Shown in pieces: positions 19,051-27,093 of a stretch of DNA of 64,000 nucleotides. Location of the stretch: positions 294,975-358,974 of the forward strand of contig NZ_JASKLS010000004.1 in the NCBI RefSeq assembly GCF_030124375.1. The letters run 5' to 3'. Made by a program: the position numbers and the translations under genes. The first letter of the stretch is position 1. Every line of letters begins with the position of its first letter. The notes under the pieces were generated by a model, which did not search any database, was not told the origin of the DNA, and was given only the letters and a program-made list of their open reading frames with translations. Source of the DNA: Sinorhizobium sp. 6-70. Lineage in GTDB: Bacteria; Pseudomonadota; Alphaproteobacteria; Rhizobiales; Rhizobiaceae.

Positions 19051-20639
19051 CACGCGTCGAGCCAAACGCGGGTTGCGACATAGCCGTTCGACATGTCGTT
19101 GCCGATGTCGTGGACATAGCCCTTCACCTGCTTGGTAGCTGCGTTCACGAAATCGTTGAACATCGGCAGGATCAGGCCGCCTTCGTCACGCACCATCATC
19201 GCCATGGTGCGGTACATATCCTTGCGCTTGGCTTCGTCCAGTTCGGAGCGGGCCTCGAGCAGGAGCTTGTCGAAATCCGGACGCTGGAAACGGGTGTCAT
19301 TCCAGTCGGCATTCGAGAGGTAGGCGGTCGAATACATCTGGTCCTGGGTCGGACGGCCGCCCCAGTAGGAGGTCGAGAAGGGCTGGACGTTCCAGACGTT
19401 GGTCCAGTAGCCGTCGCCCGGCTCGCGCTTGACCTCGATCTCGATGCCGGCCTTCTTGGCGCTCTCCTGATAGAGAACGGCGGCGTCAACCGCCCCCGGG
19501 AAGGCGACATCGGACGTGCGCAGCAGGACCGGGCCGCTATGTCCGGATTTCTTGTAGTGGAAGGCGGCCTTGTCGGGATCATAGGCGCGCTGCTCGATCC
19601 CTTCCGGGAAGAGCGCGTAGGTATCGTTGATCGGGAAGTCGTTGCCTACCTTGCCGTAGCCGCCGAGGATGCGCTGGACCATCGTCTCGCGATCCATCGC
19701 GTATTTCAGCGCCATGCGCAGGTCGTTGTTGTCGAACGGCGCGGTGTTGCAATGCATGATGAAGACGTAGTGGCCACGACCAGACGTGTTGAGAATCTCA
19801 ACGGTGGGTGCCCGCTTCAGAAGGCTGACGGTCTTCGGATCGACGCGGTTGATGTAGTGTACCTGACCGGAGGAAAGCGCCGCGATGCGCGCGGTCGCAT
19901 CGTTCATGGCGATCAGTTCGATCGAATCCACATAGCCCCGATCCGTCCGCCAGTCGTCGGCATTCTTTTCGAAAGTGGCGCGCACGCCGGGTTCGAAGCT
20001 CGCCACCTTGTACGGGCCGGTGCCGATCATCGCGTCCGGGTTGTCGAGGCCGCCGTTCGGCTGAATGATGAGGTGATAGTCGGAAAGCAGCAGCGGCATG
20101 TCGGCATTGCCTTCCGTCAGGGTCAGCACAAGCTTGTCGCCGTCGGCCTTGATTTCCTTGATCGACTTCATCACACCGAGCGCGCCGGATTCCGACTTGT
20201 CATCGGTGTGGCGCTGCAGGGTCTTGATGACGTCGTCGACCGTCAGTTCCTTGCCGTCATGGAACTTGACGCCCTTGCGGATTGTAAAGGTCCAGGTCGC
20301 TGCGTCAGCGGAAGGCTCCCAGGATTCGGCGAGTGCCGGAATTGGCGCACCGGTGGTCGGATGGCTTTCGACAAGCATGTCGCCCCAGTTGCGCCCGACG
20401 ACAAACATGAATTGCGAAAGAGCCTTTGCCGGATCCCGTGAGTCGGTCGCCGCTGCGCCTTCGAGACCGAGCTTCAGGTGCCCGCCGCGCTTCGGCTCCT
20501 GCGCCGCGGCACTGGTTGCGAAAAGCGTGCCGGCGGTCGAAGCGGCGATGCCGAAAGCGGCCGCGCGTCCGAGAAACTCACGCCGGTTCATTTTGCCCAG
20601 CATGACCTGTCGTGTCAGATAGTCTTTGTAATCGCTCAT
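19050..20639 (-). CDS. ABC transporter substrate-binding protein, family 5, copy 2
   Basis: 529 residues, the same length as the paralogue at 12859-14448. A twin-arginine signal (NRREFLGRAAAFGIAAST, cleavage near AAAQ) precedes a SBP_bac_5 domain with KGVKFHDGKELTVDDVIKTLQRH and a C-terminal YVHDIGNDMSNGYVATRVWLDA also found almost unchanged in the paralogue. It is the first gene of a four-gene importer operon that lies directly downstream (in transcription order) of the gamma-butyrobetaine/carnitine genes. A quaternary-amine or peptide ligand is therefore possible but unproven. Confidence 0.9.
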   Translation of the reverse strand: MSDYKDYLTRQVMLGKMNRREFLGRAAAFGIAASTAGTLFATSAAAQEPKRGGHLKLGLEGAAATDSRDPAKALSQFMFVVGRNWGDMLVESHPTTGAPIPALAESWEPSADAATWTFTIRKGVKFHDGKELTVDDVIKTLQRHTDDKSESGALGVMKSIKEIKADGDKLVLTLTEGNADMPLLLSDYHLIIQPNGGLDNPDAMIGTGPYKVASFEPGVRATFEKNADDWRTDRGYVDSIELIAMNDATARIAALSSGQVHYINRVDPKTVSLLKRAPTVEILNTSGRGHYVFIMHCNTAPFDNNDLRMALKYAMDRETMVQRILGGYGKVGNDFPINDTYALFPEGIEQRAYDPDKAAFHYKKSGHSGPVLLRTSDVAFPGAVDAAVLYQESAKKAGIEIEVKREPGDGYWTNVWNVQPFSTSYWGGRPTQDQMYSTAYLSNADWNDTRFQRPDFDKLLLEARSELDEAKRKDMYRTMAMMVRDEGGLILPMFNDFVNAATKQVKGYVHDIGNDMSNGYVATRVWLDA

Positions 20640-20967
20640 TCCCCTGTTCCCTTCTTTACGTCGGCATTCGCCGTTTGTTGTGATTGGTAGAGACTGTTGC
20701 GTATCACCATCGTCTGAATGGCTTCAAAGCTCGCGTGATGTCGTCTGGTTTCTCCTCCCTTGCGATCTACGGTAGCGATACAGCTGTTCCGATCCATAAG
20801 GCTAGTCGTTCGGAACAGGCTTGTAACGTCCTAAATTCTAAATCTTTCCCATAAGCTTAGCTTATGGACGACCCGTATTCCCGCGTGCACCGGTTCCCGC
20901 GGCCTGCCACGTCGAATGCCGGTTCTCGCCGGCTGGAAATCACGCGGCCATCGGCGGCCGTATCGTC
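20640..20967. promoter_or_regulatory. 328-bp intergenic region with two related inverted-repeat sites
   Basis: It lies upstream of the importer operon (start 20639) and past the 3' end of the caiD-like gene. Site 1 is a 19-bp palindrome CCATAAGCT-T-AGCTTATGG at 20849-20867. Site 2 is CTGTTCCG ... CGGAACAG at 20784-20791/20811-20818, enclosing CCATAAGGCTAG, which resembles half of site 1. No open frame of its own was seen here. The binding protein is unknown. Confidence 0.5.
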
Positions 20968-21759
20968 TCAGCGTCCCTTCCAGACGGGATCGCGCTTCTC
21001 GGCGAAGGCGCGTGCTCCTTCGAGCTGGTCTTCGCTCGAATAGAGGATATCGACCGTCTTGAACTGCCGGCGGGTGATCTTGTTCATCGTCGTCTGGAAG
21101 TCGCGGCCTTCCGCCTCTCGCACCACTTCCTTGATCGCGGCGTAGACGAGCGGCGGCCCGCTTTCGAGCAGGTGTGCAAGCTCCCAGGCGCGTTCCATCA
21201 GCCGGTTGGCCGGCAGGATTTCGTTGACGAATCCCCAGCGGTTCGCCTCGGTGACGTCGAGCCAGCGGCCGGTCAGCAGCATGTCCATGGCGATGTGGTA
21301 GGGGATGCGCTTCGGCAATTTGATCGAAGCGGCATCGGCGACGGTGCCGGACCGGATTTCCGGCAGCGCGAAGGTCGCATGTTCGGCAGCAAGGATGATG
21401 TCGGTCGACAGCGCGATCTCCAGACCGCCGCCGCAACAGATGCCGTTGACGGCGGCGATGATCGGCTTGTTGAGGTCGCGCAGTTCCTGGATGCCGCCGA
21501 AACCGCCGACGCCATAATCGCCGTCGACGGCGTCGCCTTCGGCCGCTGCCTTGAGGTCCCAGCCGGGGCAAAAGAATTTTTCGCCTGCGCCGGTGATGAT
21601 CGCCACGCGCAAGGCGGGGTCGTCGCGGAACTCGCGGAAGATTTCGCCCATGATCCGGCTGGTCTTCAGATCGATGGCGTTGGCCTTCGGCCGGTCGATC
21701 GTGACTTCGAGAATGCCGCCTTTGCGGCGGGTGAGGATCGGTCCGGTCATAGGCGTCAT
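20968..21759 (-). CDS. caiD: Crotonobetainyl-CoA hydratase / carnitinyl-CoA dehydratase
   Basis: 263 residues, crotonase superfamily. It follows E. coli CaiD closely: ILEVTIDRPKANAIDLKTS, ITGAGEKFFCPGWDLKAAAEGDA, NGICCGGGLEIAL (oxyanion hole) and the C-terminal AFAEKRDPVWKGR ending. CaiD interconverts crotonobetainyl-CoA and L-carnitinyl-CoA. The chosen ATG overlaps the stop of the acyl-CoA synthetase by 4 bp (ATGA); a second ATG nine bases downstream is possible. It is the last gene of a minus-strand set running from 27996, which supplies the hydration step from gamma-butyrobetaine to carnitine. Confidence 0.9.
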   Translation of the reverse strand: MTPMTGPILTRRKGGILEVTIDRPKANAIDLKTSRIMGEIFREFRDDPALRVAIITGAGEKFFCPGWDLKAAAEGDAVDGDYGVGGFGGIQELRDLNKPIIAAVNGICCGGGLEIALSTDIILAAEHATFALPEIRSGTVADAASIKLPKRIPYHIAMDMLLTGRWLDVTEANRWGFVNEILPANRLMERAWELAHLLESGPPLVYAAIKEVVREAEGRDFQTTMNKITRRQFKTVDILYSSEDQLEGARAFAEKRDPVWKGR

Positions 21760-23819
21760 TTCCTCCGGCGGATCAGGGCGTCAGCGGCGATAGCTCCTTG
21801 GCCTTCCGGTAACACCATAATAGGATTGATATCGAGTTCGTCGAGCTTTGAAGCGTTTGAAACGACATAGGATGCCGCTGCGGCGACAGTCCTGGTCAGC
21901 GCCGCCACATCGCCCTTCGGGCCGCCGCGGTAGCCGTCCAGCAGTTTCTTGATCTTGAGACTGTCGATCGCCTCCGAAATCGCTTCTTCCGTGGTCGGAA
22001 GCGTCAGGATCGCGGAATCATCGAGCAATTCCACGAGGATTCCGCCTGCGCCGATGGTGAGTACCGGGCCGGCAACGGGGTCGCGCATCGCCCCGATGAT
22101 GAGTTCCGCCACAGGCTTTGCGACCATCTTTTCCACAAGATAACTTGAAGCCACCGCGGCCATCGCGTCGGCGGCGGCGTAGACCTCGTCGCGGCTTGCG
22201 AGGTTGAGCTTCACCGCGCCCGCTTCGGTCTTGTGGGCGACGCCGAGGCCCTTGAGCACCACGGGGAAGCCGAGAGCTTCGGCGGTATCTGCCGCTTCCT
22301 CGGCCGTGGCGGCCGTTTTTCCCCGAGGCACTTCGACGCCGGATTCCAGGAGTTCGGCCTTGGCTTCCGCCTCGGTCAGCGTAATGGCATCGCCCGCTTC
22401 GGCCCGGACCTTGAGGAGGGGCGGCGGGGCAGGTCTTGCCCAGACGGCGCCGATCTCAGCCGCAGTCTCTGCAGCGGCGAGCGCTTCGTCGATACCGAAG
22501 AAGGGAACGACACCCGCCGCCATCAGCGAAAGAGCGGTTTCTTCCGGCATGTTTTCGCCGAGGCTCGCGACGATGCCCGCGGCGGCACCGGTTGCGTTTG
22601 CCGAGGCGATAACCGCCTGGCAAGTCGTCACCCAGTCGGCGGCGTCGCAACGGTCGAGGCGGGGGAAGTCGAGCACGATCAGGTTCAAGGCATAGCCGCC
22701 CTTCATCATCGCAGTGAAGGCGGCCGTCTGCTTGTCACGGTTGCCCCAGACGAAGGTGTGGTAGTCGAGCGGATTGGCGATAGTCACCATCTCGCCGAGA
22801 CTGTCCTTCAGCGGCTGGCGCTGCTCCTCGCGCAACGCCCGGAAGTTGACCCTGCGCCGAACACCGGCATCCGCCATCAGCGAGGCTTCGCCGCCAGAGC
22901 AGCTCATCGAGGAGATGTCGGCGCTGGCAAGAGGCCCGTGCAGGTGCAGGAGCTTCAACGTTTCGAGGAGCTCCGGCAGGGTGTCGACCCGGCCGATGCC
23001 GAGGCGGGCAAGCAGTGCCGAGGAGACACGGTCGTTGCCGGCGAGGGAGGCCGTGTGGGAGACTGTCGCAAGCTGGGCGGCTTCCGATTTGCCGACCTTC
23101 AGCGTGACGACGGGCTTGCGCAGTTCGCGCGCGCGGGTCGCCAGCCGCTCCAGCGCCTCGATGCTGTCGAAGCCTTCGATGTGGAGGCCGACGGCGGTGA
23201 CGCGCGGATCTTCGAGCACGGCGCAGGCGATGTCGGAAAGCCCGGTCTGCGCCTGGTTGCCGGCGGTCATGACATAGGCGAGCGGCAGCCCGCGTGTCTG
23301 CATCGAGATATTGCAGGCAATGTTCGACGACTGCGTGAGGATCGCGACGCCGCGCTCGACGCGCAGCATGCCATGCTGGTCCGGCCAGAGCAGGGCGCCG
23401 TCGAGCATGTTGATGAAGCCGTAGCAATTGGGCCCGACGATCGGCATGTCGCCGGCAGCGGCAACCAACGCCTCCTGCAGATCATTGCCGTCGGCAAGCT
23501 CGCTTGCTGCTTCGCGGAAGCCCGAGGCGTAGCAGACGGCGCCGCCGGCGCCGCGTGCGGCGAGGTCGCGGATGATCTCGATCGTCAGTGCCCGGTTGAC
23601 GCCGACAAAAGAGGCGTCCGGCGCATCCGGCAGGTCTGCCACCGAGCGGTAGCAGCGGCGGCCGAGAATTTCTTCTTCGCGCGGGTGGACCGGCCAGATC
23701 TCGCCGGCAAAGCCCATCTTGTCGCATTGTTCGATGACGCGGCGCGCCTCCTTGCCACCGAAGACGGCGATGGAGCGCGGGCGGATCAGCCGGTCGAGAG
23801 AGCGGGGAGGGGTGGTCAT
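21756..23819 (-). CDS. NDP-forming acyl-CoA synthetase (acetate-CoA ligase family)
   Basis: 687 residues. A CoA-binding Rossmann domain (RLIRPRSIAVFGG, about 10-130) and succinyl-CoA-ligase-like domains (about 140-450; the phosphohistidine loop is likely VSHTASLAGND) are followed by a C-terminal ATP-grasp domain (about 470-687, FPVVLKGLGVAHKTEAGAVKLNL). These enzymes form acyl-CoA with ATP via a phosphoenzyme. Context suggests activation of gamma-butyrobetaine or carnitine to its CoA ester, replacing the CaiC/CaiB type used by enterobacteria. ATG 23819 is preferred over a GTG 12 bases upstream. Confidence 0.85.
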   Translation of the reverse strand: MTTPPRSLDRLIRPRSIAVFGGKEARRVIEQCDKMGFAGEIWPVHPREEEILGRRCYRSVADLPDAPDASFVGVNRALTIEIIRDLAARGAGGAVCYASGFREAASELADGNDLQEALVAAAGDMPIVGPNCYGFINMLDGALLWPDQHGMLRVERGVAILTQSSNIACNISMQTRGLPLAYVMTAGNQAQTGLSDIACAVLEDPRVTAVGLHIEGFDSIEALERLATRARELRKPVVTLKVGKSEAAQLATVSHTASLAGNDRVSSALLARLGIGRVDTLPELLETLKLLHLHGPLASADISSMSCSGGEASLMADAGVRRRVNFRALREEQRQPLKDSLGEMVTIANPLDYHTFVWGNRDKQTAAFTAMMKGGYALNLIVLDFPRLDRCDAADWVTTCQAVIASANATGAAAGIVASLGENMPEETALSLMAAGVVPFFGIDEALAAAETAAEIGAVWARPAPPPLLKVRAEAGDAITLTEAEAKAELLESGVEVPRGKTAATAEEAADTAEALGFPVVLKGLGVAHKTEAGAVKLNLASRDEVYAAADAMAAVASSYLVEKMVAKPVAELIIGAMRDPVAGPVLTIGAGGILVELLDDSAILTLPTTEEAISEAIDSLKIKKLLDGYRGGPKGDVAALTRTVAAAASYVVSNASKLDELDINPIMVLPEGQGAIAADALIRRRK

Positions 23820-23854
23820 TGCGCCCTGCACTCCCTCAACGCGGCAGGGCGATG

Positions 23855-24002
23855 CCCCTCATCCCGCTGCCGCGACCTTCTCCCCGTAACACGGGGAGAA
23901 GGGACCTGCCGCCCCCGCGTGCCCGGCCTCACCGACAGGAGAAGCGCGCGCAGCACGGCGTACCCTCTCCCCGCATGCGGGGAGAGGGTTAGGGTGAGGG
24001 GC
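23855..24002. repeat. RIME-type intergenic mosaic element 3
   Basis: CCCCTCATCCCGCTGCCGCG with an ACCTTCTCCCC-GTAACAC-GGGGAGAAGG hairpin at one end; CCCGCATGCGGGG with GGGTTAGGGTGAGGGGC at the other. It separates the acyl-CoA synthetase and acyl-CoA dehydrogenase genes, both on the minus strand. Confidence 0.85.
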
Positions 24003-24034
24003 AAATAGCCTAGCCGAAAACCGTACATCATCCC

Positions 24035-25195
24035 TCAAGCCCCCAGCGGCCGCAGCAGGTCGCGGCTGATGATGTGGCGCTGGATTTCCGAAGTGCCATC
24101 CCAGATGCGCTCGACGCGGGCGTCACGCCAGAAGCGGGCGAGCGGCAGGTCGTCCATAAGGCCCATGCCGCCATAGATCTGGATCGCCTCGTCGGTGACG
24201 CGCGCCAGCATTTCCGTTGCATAGACCTTGGCAGAGGCGATCTCGCGGTTTGACGGCAGGCCCTGGTCGAGCCGCCAGGCGGCCGACAGCGTCAGAAGGT
24301 CGGCGGCGTCGATCTCGGTGATCATGTCGGCGAGCTTGAAGGAGACGCCCTGGTTGGCGCCGATCGGCTTGCCGAACTGCTTGCGTTCGGCCGCATAGGA
24401 GAGCGCATAGTCGAAGGCGCGCCGCGCCCGCCCGACCGAGGTGGCGGCGACCGTCAGGCGCGTGGCATAGAGCCATTCATTGGCGATGTCGAAACCCTTG
24501 TGCACCTCGCCGAGGATCTGCGAGGAGGGCAGGCGGCAGTCGTCGAAGGTCAGGATGCAGTTCTTGTAGCCGCGATGCGAAACGGAGTTGTAGCCTTCAC
24601 GGATCTGGAAACCAGGCGTGCCGCGATCGACGAGGAAGCAGGTGATCTTCTTCTTCGGGCCACGCGGTGTCTGCTCCTCGCCGGTGGCGATGAAGACGAT
24701 GACGAAATCGGCGATGTCGGCGTGGCTGATGAAGTGCTTCGTGCCGTTGACGATCCAGTCGTCGCCGTCCTGCCTGGCGAAGCATTTCATGCCGCGCACG
24801 TCGGAGCCAGCGTCCGGCTCGGTCATGGCGAGCGCGTCGAATTTATCGCCCTTGACGGCCGGCAGCAGGTAGCGTTCGCGTTGCTCTTCGTTGCAGGCCA
24901 TCAGGATGCCGGAGGGGCGGCCGAAAAATACGGTCAAGCCCATCGAGCCACGGCCAAGCTCGCGTTCGACGAGCGTGAAGGTCAGGTGATCGAGCCCGGC
25001 ACCGCCGACCGCTTCGGGAAAGTTGCAGGCGAAGAAGCCGAGCTCCTTGCACTTGCGGGCAATTTCCTGGCCGAGCTCGCGTGGTACTATACCGGTGCGC
25101 TCGACCTCGTTTTCATGCGGATAGATCTCGGTCTCGACGAAGTTGCGGACCGTATCGACGATCATCTGCTGTTCTTCGGTCAGTGCGAAATTCAT
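24035..25195 (-). CDS. Acyl-CoA dehydrogenase (probable gamma-butyrobetainyl-CoA dehydrogenase)
   Basis: 386 residues, FAD-dependent. N-terminal helical domain from MNFALTEEQQMIVDTVRNFVE, the FAD and substrate signatures AMTEPDAGSDV and ERKQFGKPIGANQGV, and the C-terminal QIYGGMG...RFWRDARVERIWDGTSEIQRHII block. It converts an acyl-CoA to the 2,3-enoyl-CoA. Beside a CaiD-type hydratase and a carnitine dehydrogenase, the likely reaction is gamma-butyrobetainyl-CoA to crotonobetainyl-CoA. The start MNFALTE is chosen by family alignment; an upstream extension is rejected. RIME elements flank it on both sides. Confidence 0.87.
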   Translation of the reverse strand: MNFALTEEQQMIVDTVRNFVETEIYPHENEVERTGIVPRELGQEIARKCKELGFFACNFPEAVGGAGLDHLTFTLVERELGRGSMGLTVFFGRPSGILMACNEEQRERYLLPAVKGDKFDALAMTEPDAGSDVRGMKCFARQDGDDWIVNGTKHFISHADIADFVIVFIATGEEQTPRGPKKKITCFLVDRGTPGFQIREGYNSVSHRGYKNCILTFDDCRLPSSQILGEVHKGFDIANEWLYATRLTVAATSVGRARRAFDYALSYAAERKQFGKPIGANQGVSFKLADMITEIDAADLLTLSAAWRLDQGLPSNREIASAKVYATEMLARVTDEAIQIYGGMGLMDDLPLARFWRDARVERIWDGTSEIQRHIISRDLLRPLGA

Positions 25196-25270
25196 TGTTC
25201 TCCCTCGTATTCTTTTGGTCCGCCTGCCTGGGCCGATCTCCTCATCGGCCCGCGGTGTCTTTGGCATTTT

Positions 25271-25432
25271 GCCCCTCTCCTCGGGTTTAACCCGAGGACT
25301 AGCCCTCTCCCCGCGAGCGGGGAGCGGGGACGTTTGTGCTTTTCGCTCAGCGCTGAGGCCCAGGCGAGCGGCTGCGGCAGATCCCTTCTCCCCGCATGCG
25401 GGGAGAAGGTGGCGGCAGCCGGATGAGGGGGC
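25271..25432. repeat. RIME-type intergenic mosaic element 4
   Basis: Begins with CCCCTCTCCTCGGG and carries an extra perfect palindrome CCTCGGGTT-T-AACCCGAGG at about 25279-25297, then a CCCCGCGAGCGGGG hairpin. It ends with CTTCTCCCCGCATGCGGGGA and CGGATGAGGGGGC. It lies between the acyl-CoA dehydrogenase and carnitine dehydrogenase genes. Confidence 0.8.
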
Positions 25433-25447
25433 GGCCGCCGCAGCATC

Positions 25448-26938
25448 TCAGCGCTTCTGCCCCACATGCCGCCCGGCACCTTCCGGTACAGCGAGCTTTG
25501 CATGGCCTTCCGCGATCGGCGTCAGCTTCGTGAGCACTTCCGCCGGCGCCGGGACCGACTTGCCGGCCTTGGCGTCGACGTGCAGCATCATCTGTTCGGC
25601 GGTCGCGATAACGTCGCCGGACGCGGCATCGTGGATCCTGGTGAAGAAGTGGATCCGTTTCTCGTCTGAGGCGAGAAGCTGGAGCGTCGTGTAAAGCGCC
25701 TGGCCGAGCTTGGCTTCACCCAGATGGCGGATATGGGTTTCGACGGTGTAGTAGCTGTGGCCGGCTTCGACATAGGCGAAGTCGACGCCGATCAGACGCA
25801 GCAGCGCGTCGGACGTGTCGCCGAAGAGCTGCAGGTAGCGGTGCTCGGTCATGTGACCGTTGTAGTCGACCCAGGCAGCATTGACCTTGGTGTCGAGGAG
25901 GCGCAGCGGACCGGAGGCATCATAGCTTTTCGGCTGATCGCCGCCCTTTGCCCAAAGGCGCTTTTCGAAATCGGCGAGCAGTTTGCCAGCGCCCCAGCCT
26001 TCGCCGCCATTGCCGGCCTTCAGCGCATGCATGATGCCGACGAGGTTTTCGTCGCGGATGCGTTCGAGTTCGCGGATCGAGCGGCCGGCGGCTTGGGCGT
26101 CCGACTGCGCGCCGATCTTCTCGACGAGCGCGTCGTCTAGGTCGACGACATCGGTGAACTTGGTCCAGGGCCATTTCAGGCAGGGGCCGAACTGGGCGAG
26201 GAAGTGGCGCATGCCGGCTTCGCCGCCGGCGATGCGATAGGTCTCGAACAGGCCCATCTGCGCCCAGCGCATGCCGAAGGAATAGCGCATGACATTGTCG
26301 AGCGTCTCGGTATCGCAGATGTCATCTTGGATCAGCCACAGCGCCTCGCGCCAGAGCGCTTCGAGCAGGCGGTCGCCGACGAAGGCCTCGATCTCCTTGG
26401 CGATGACGACGCCCTTCATGCCGATTTCGGCAACGCCTTCTTCCGCCCGCTTGATCGTCGCCGCCGAGGTTTTCTTGCCGCCGACGAGCTCGACCAGCGG
26501 CAAGAGATAGACCGGGTTATAGGGGTGCGCCACGAACATGCGTTCGGGGTTTTTCATGTCGGCCTGCAGGTCCGAGGGCAGCAGGCCCGAGGTCGAGGAG
26601 CCGATGAGCGCGTCGGGGCGGGCAAATGCGTCGATCTCGGTGATGACGCCGCGCTTCAACTCCAGCCGCTCGGGAACGCTTTCCTGAATCCAATCAACCC
26701 CTTCGACCGCCTGCTGGATCGTCTTGCAGAAGGTGAACTTGCCGCGCGGCGGCAGCGGCGCCATGGTCAGCATGCCATAGGCCTTCTCGGCATTGGCCAT
26801 GACCTCGCCGATGATGCGCTCGGCTTCCGGATGCGGATCGAAGATGTTGACGTCGATGCCGGCAAGCGCGAAACGCGCCGCCCAGGCCCCACCGATGACG
26901 CCGCCGCCGACGCAGGCGGCCTTGGTGATGATGCTCAT
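25448..26938 (-). CDS. lcdH: L-carnitine dehydrogenase fused to betainyl-CoA thioesterase
   Basis: 496 residues with two functions. Residues 1-320 are a 3-hydroxyacyl-CoA-dehydrogenase-type NAD-binding protein (VGGGVIGGAWAARFALAGIDV at 10-30; AHPYNPVYLLPLVELVGG; a C-terminal helical domain). This part oxidises L-carnitine to 3-dehydrocarnitine. From about residue 345 a hot-dog-fold thioesterase follows (NAAWVDYNGHMTEHRYLQLFGDTSDALLRLIG ... HSYYTVETHIRHLGEAKLG). Such fusions are known in rhizobial carnitine metabolism, where the second domain hydrolyses betainyl-CoA to glycine betaine. The BKACE-type gene that makes betainyl-CoA lies directly upstream at 27094. Confidence 0.9.
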   Translation of the reverse strand: MSIITKAACVGGGVIGGAWAARFALAGIDVNIFDPHPEAERIIGEVMANAEKAYGMLTMAPLPPRGKFTFCKTIQQAVEGVDWIQESVPERLELKRGVITEIDAFARPDALIGSSTSGLLPSDLQADMKNPERMFVAHPYNPVYLLPLVELVGGKKTSAATIKRAEEGVAEIGMKGVVIAKEIEAFVGDRLLEALWREALWLIQDDICDTETLDNVMRYSFGMRWAQMGLFETYRIAGGEAGMRHFLAQFGPCLKWPWTKFTDVVDLDDALVEKIGAQSDAQAAGRSIRELERIRDENLVGIMHALKAGNGGEGWGAGKLLADFEKRLWAKGGDQPKSYDASGPLRLLDTKVNAAWVDYNGHMTEHRYLQLFGDTSDALLRLIGVDFAYVEAGHSYYTVETHIRHLGEAKLGQALYTTLQLLASDEKRIHFFTRIHDAASGDVIATAEQMMLHVDAKAGKSVPAPAEVLTKLTPIAEGHAKLAVPEGAGRHVGQKR

Positions 26939-26970
26939 GCCCTCTCCTCGATTCTTTGAAATCTCAATCT

Positions 26971-27083
26971 GCCCCTCACCCTAACCCTCTCCCCGCAGGC
27001 GGGGAGAGGGGACTGGGCGCCTACGATTTGCGTCCTTCTCCCCGTATGTACGGGGAGAAGGTGCCGGCAGGCGGATGAGGGGC
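26971..27083. repeat. RIME-type intergenic mosaic element 5
   Basis: CCCCTCACCCTAACCCTCTC with a CCCCGCAGGCGGGG hairpin, then CTTCTCCCCGTATGTACGGG and the closing GCCGGCAGGCGGATGAGGGG. It lies between the carnitine dehydrogenase and BKACE genes. This is the most symmetrical copy in the window. Confidence 0.88.
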
Positions 27084-27093
27084 CGAACTCGCC

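Noticed and set aside
22233..24008. A 591-codon plus-strand frame opposite the acyl-CoA synthetase
   Set aside because: Low-complexity Arg/Gly/Ala/Asp composition, no domain, overlaps a recognisable gene throughout and runs through a RIME element.
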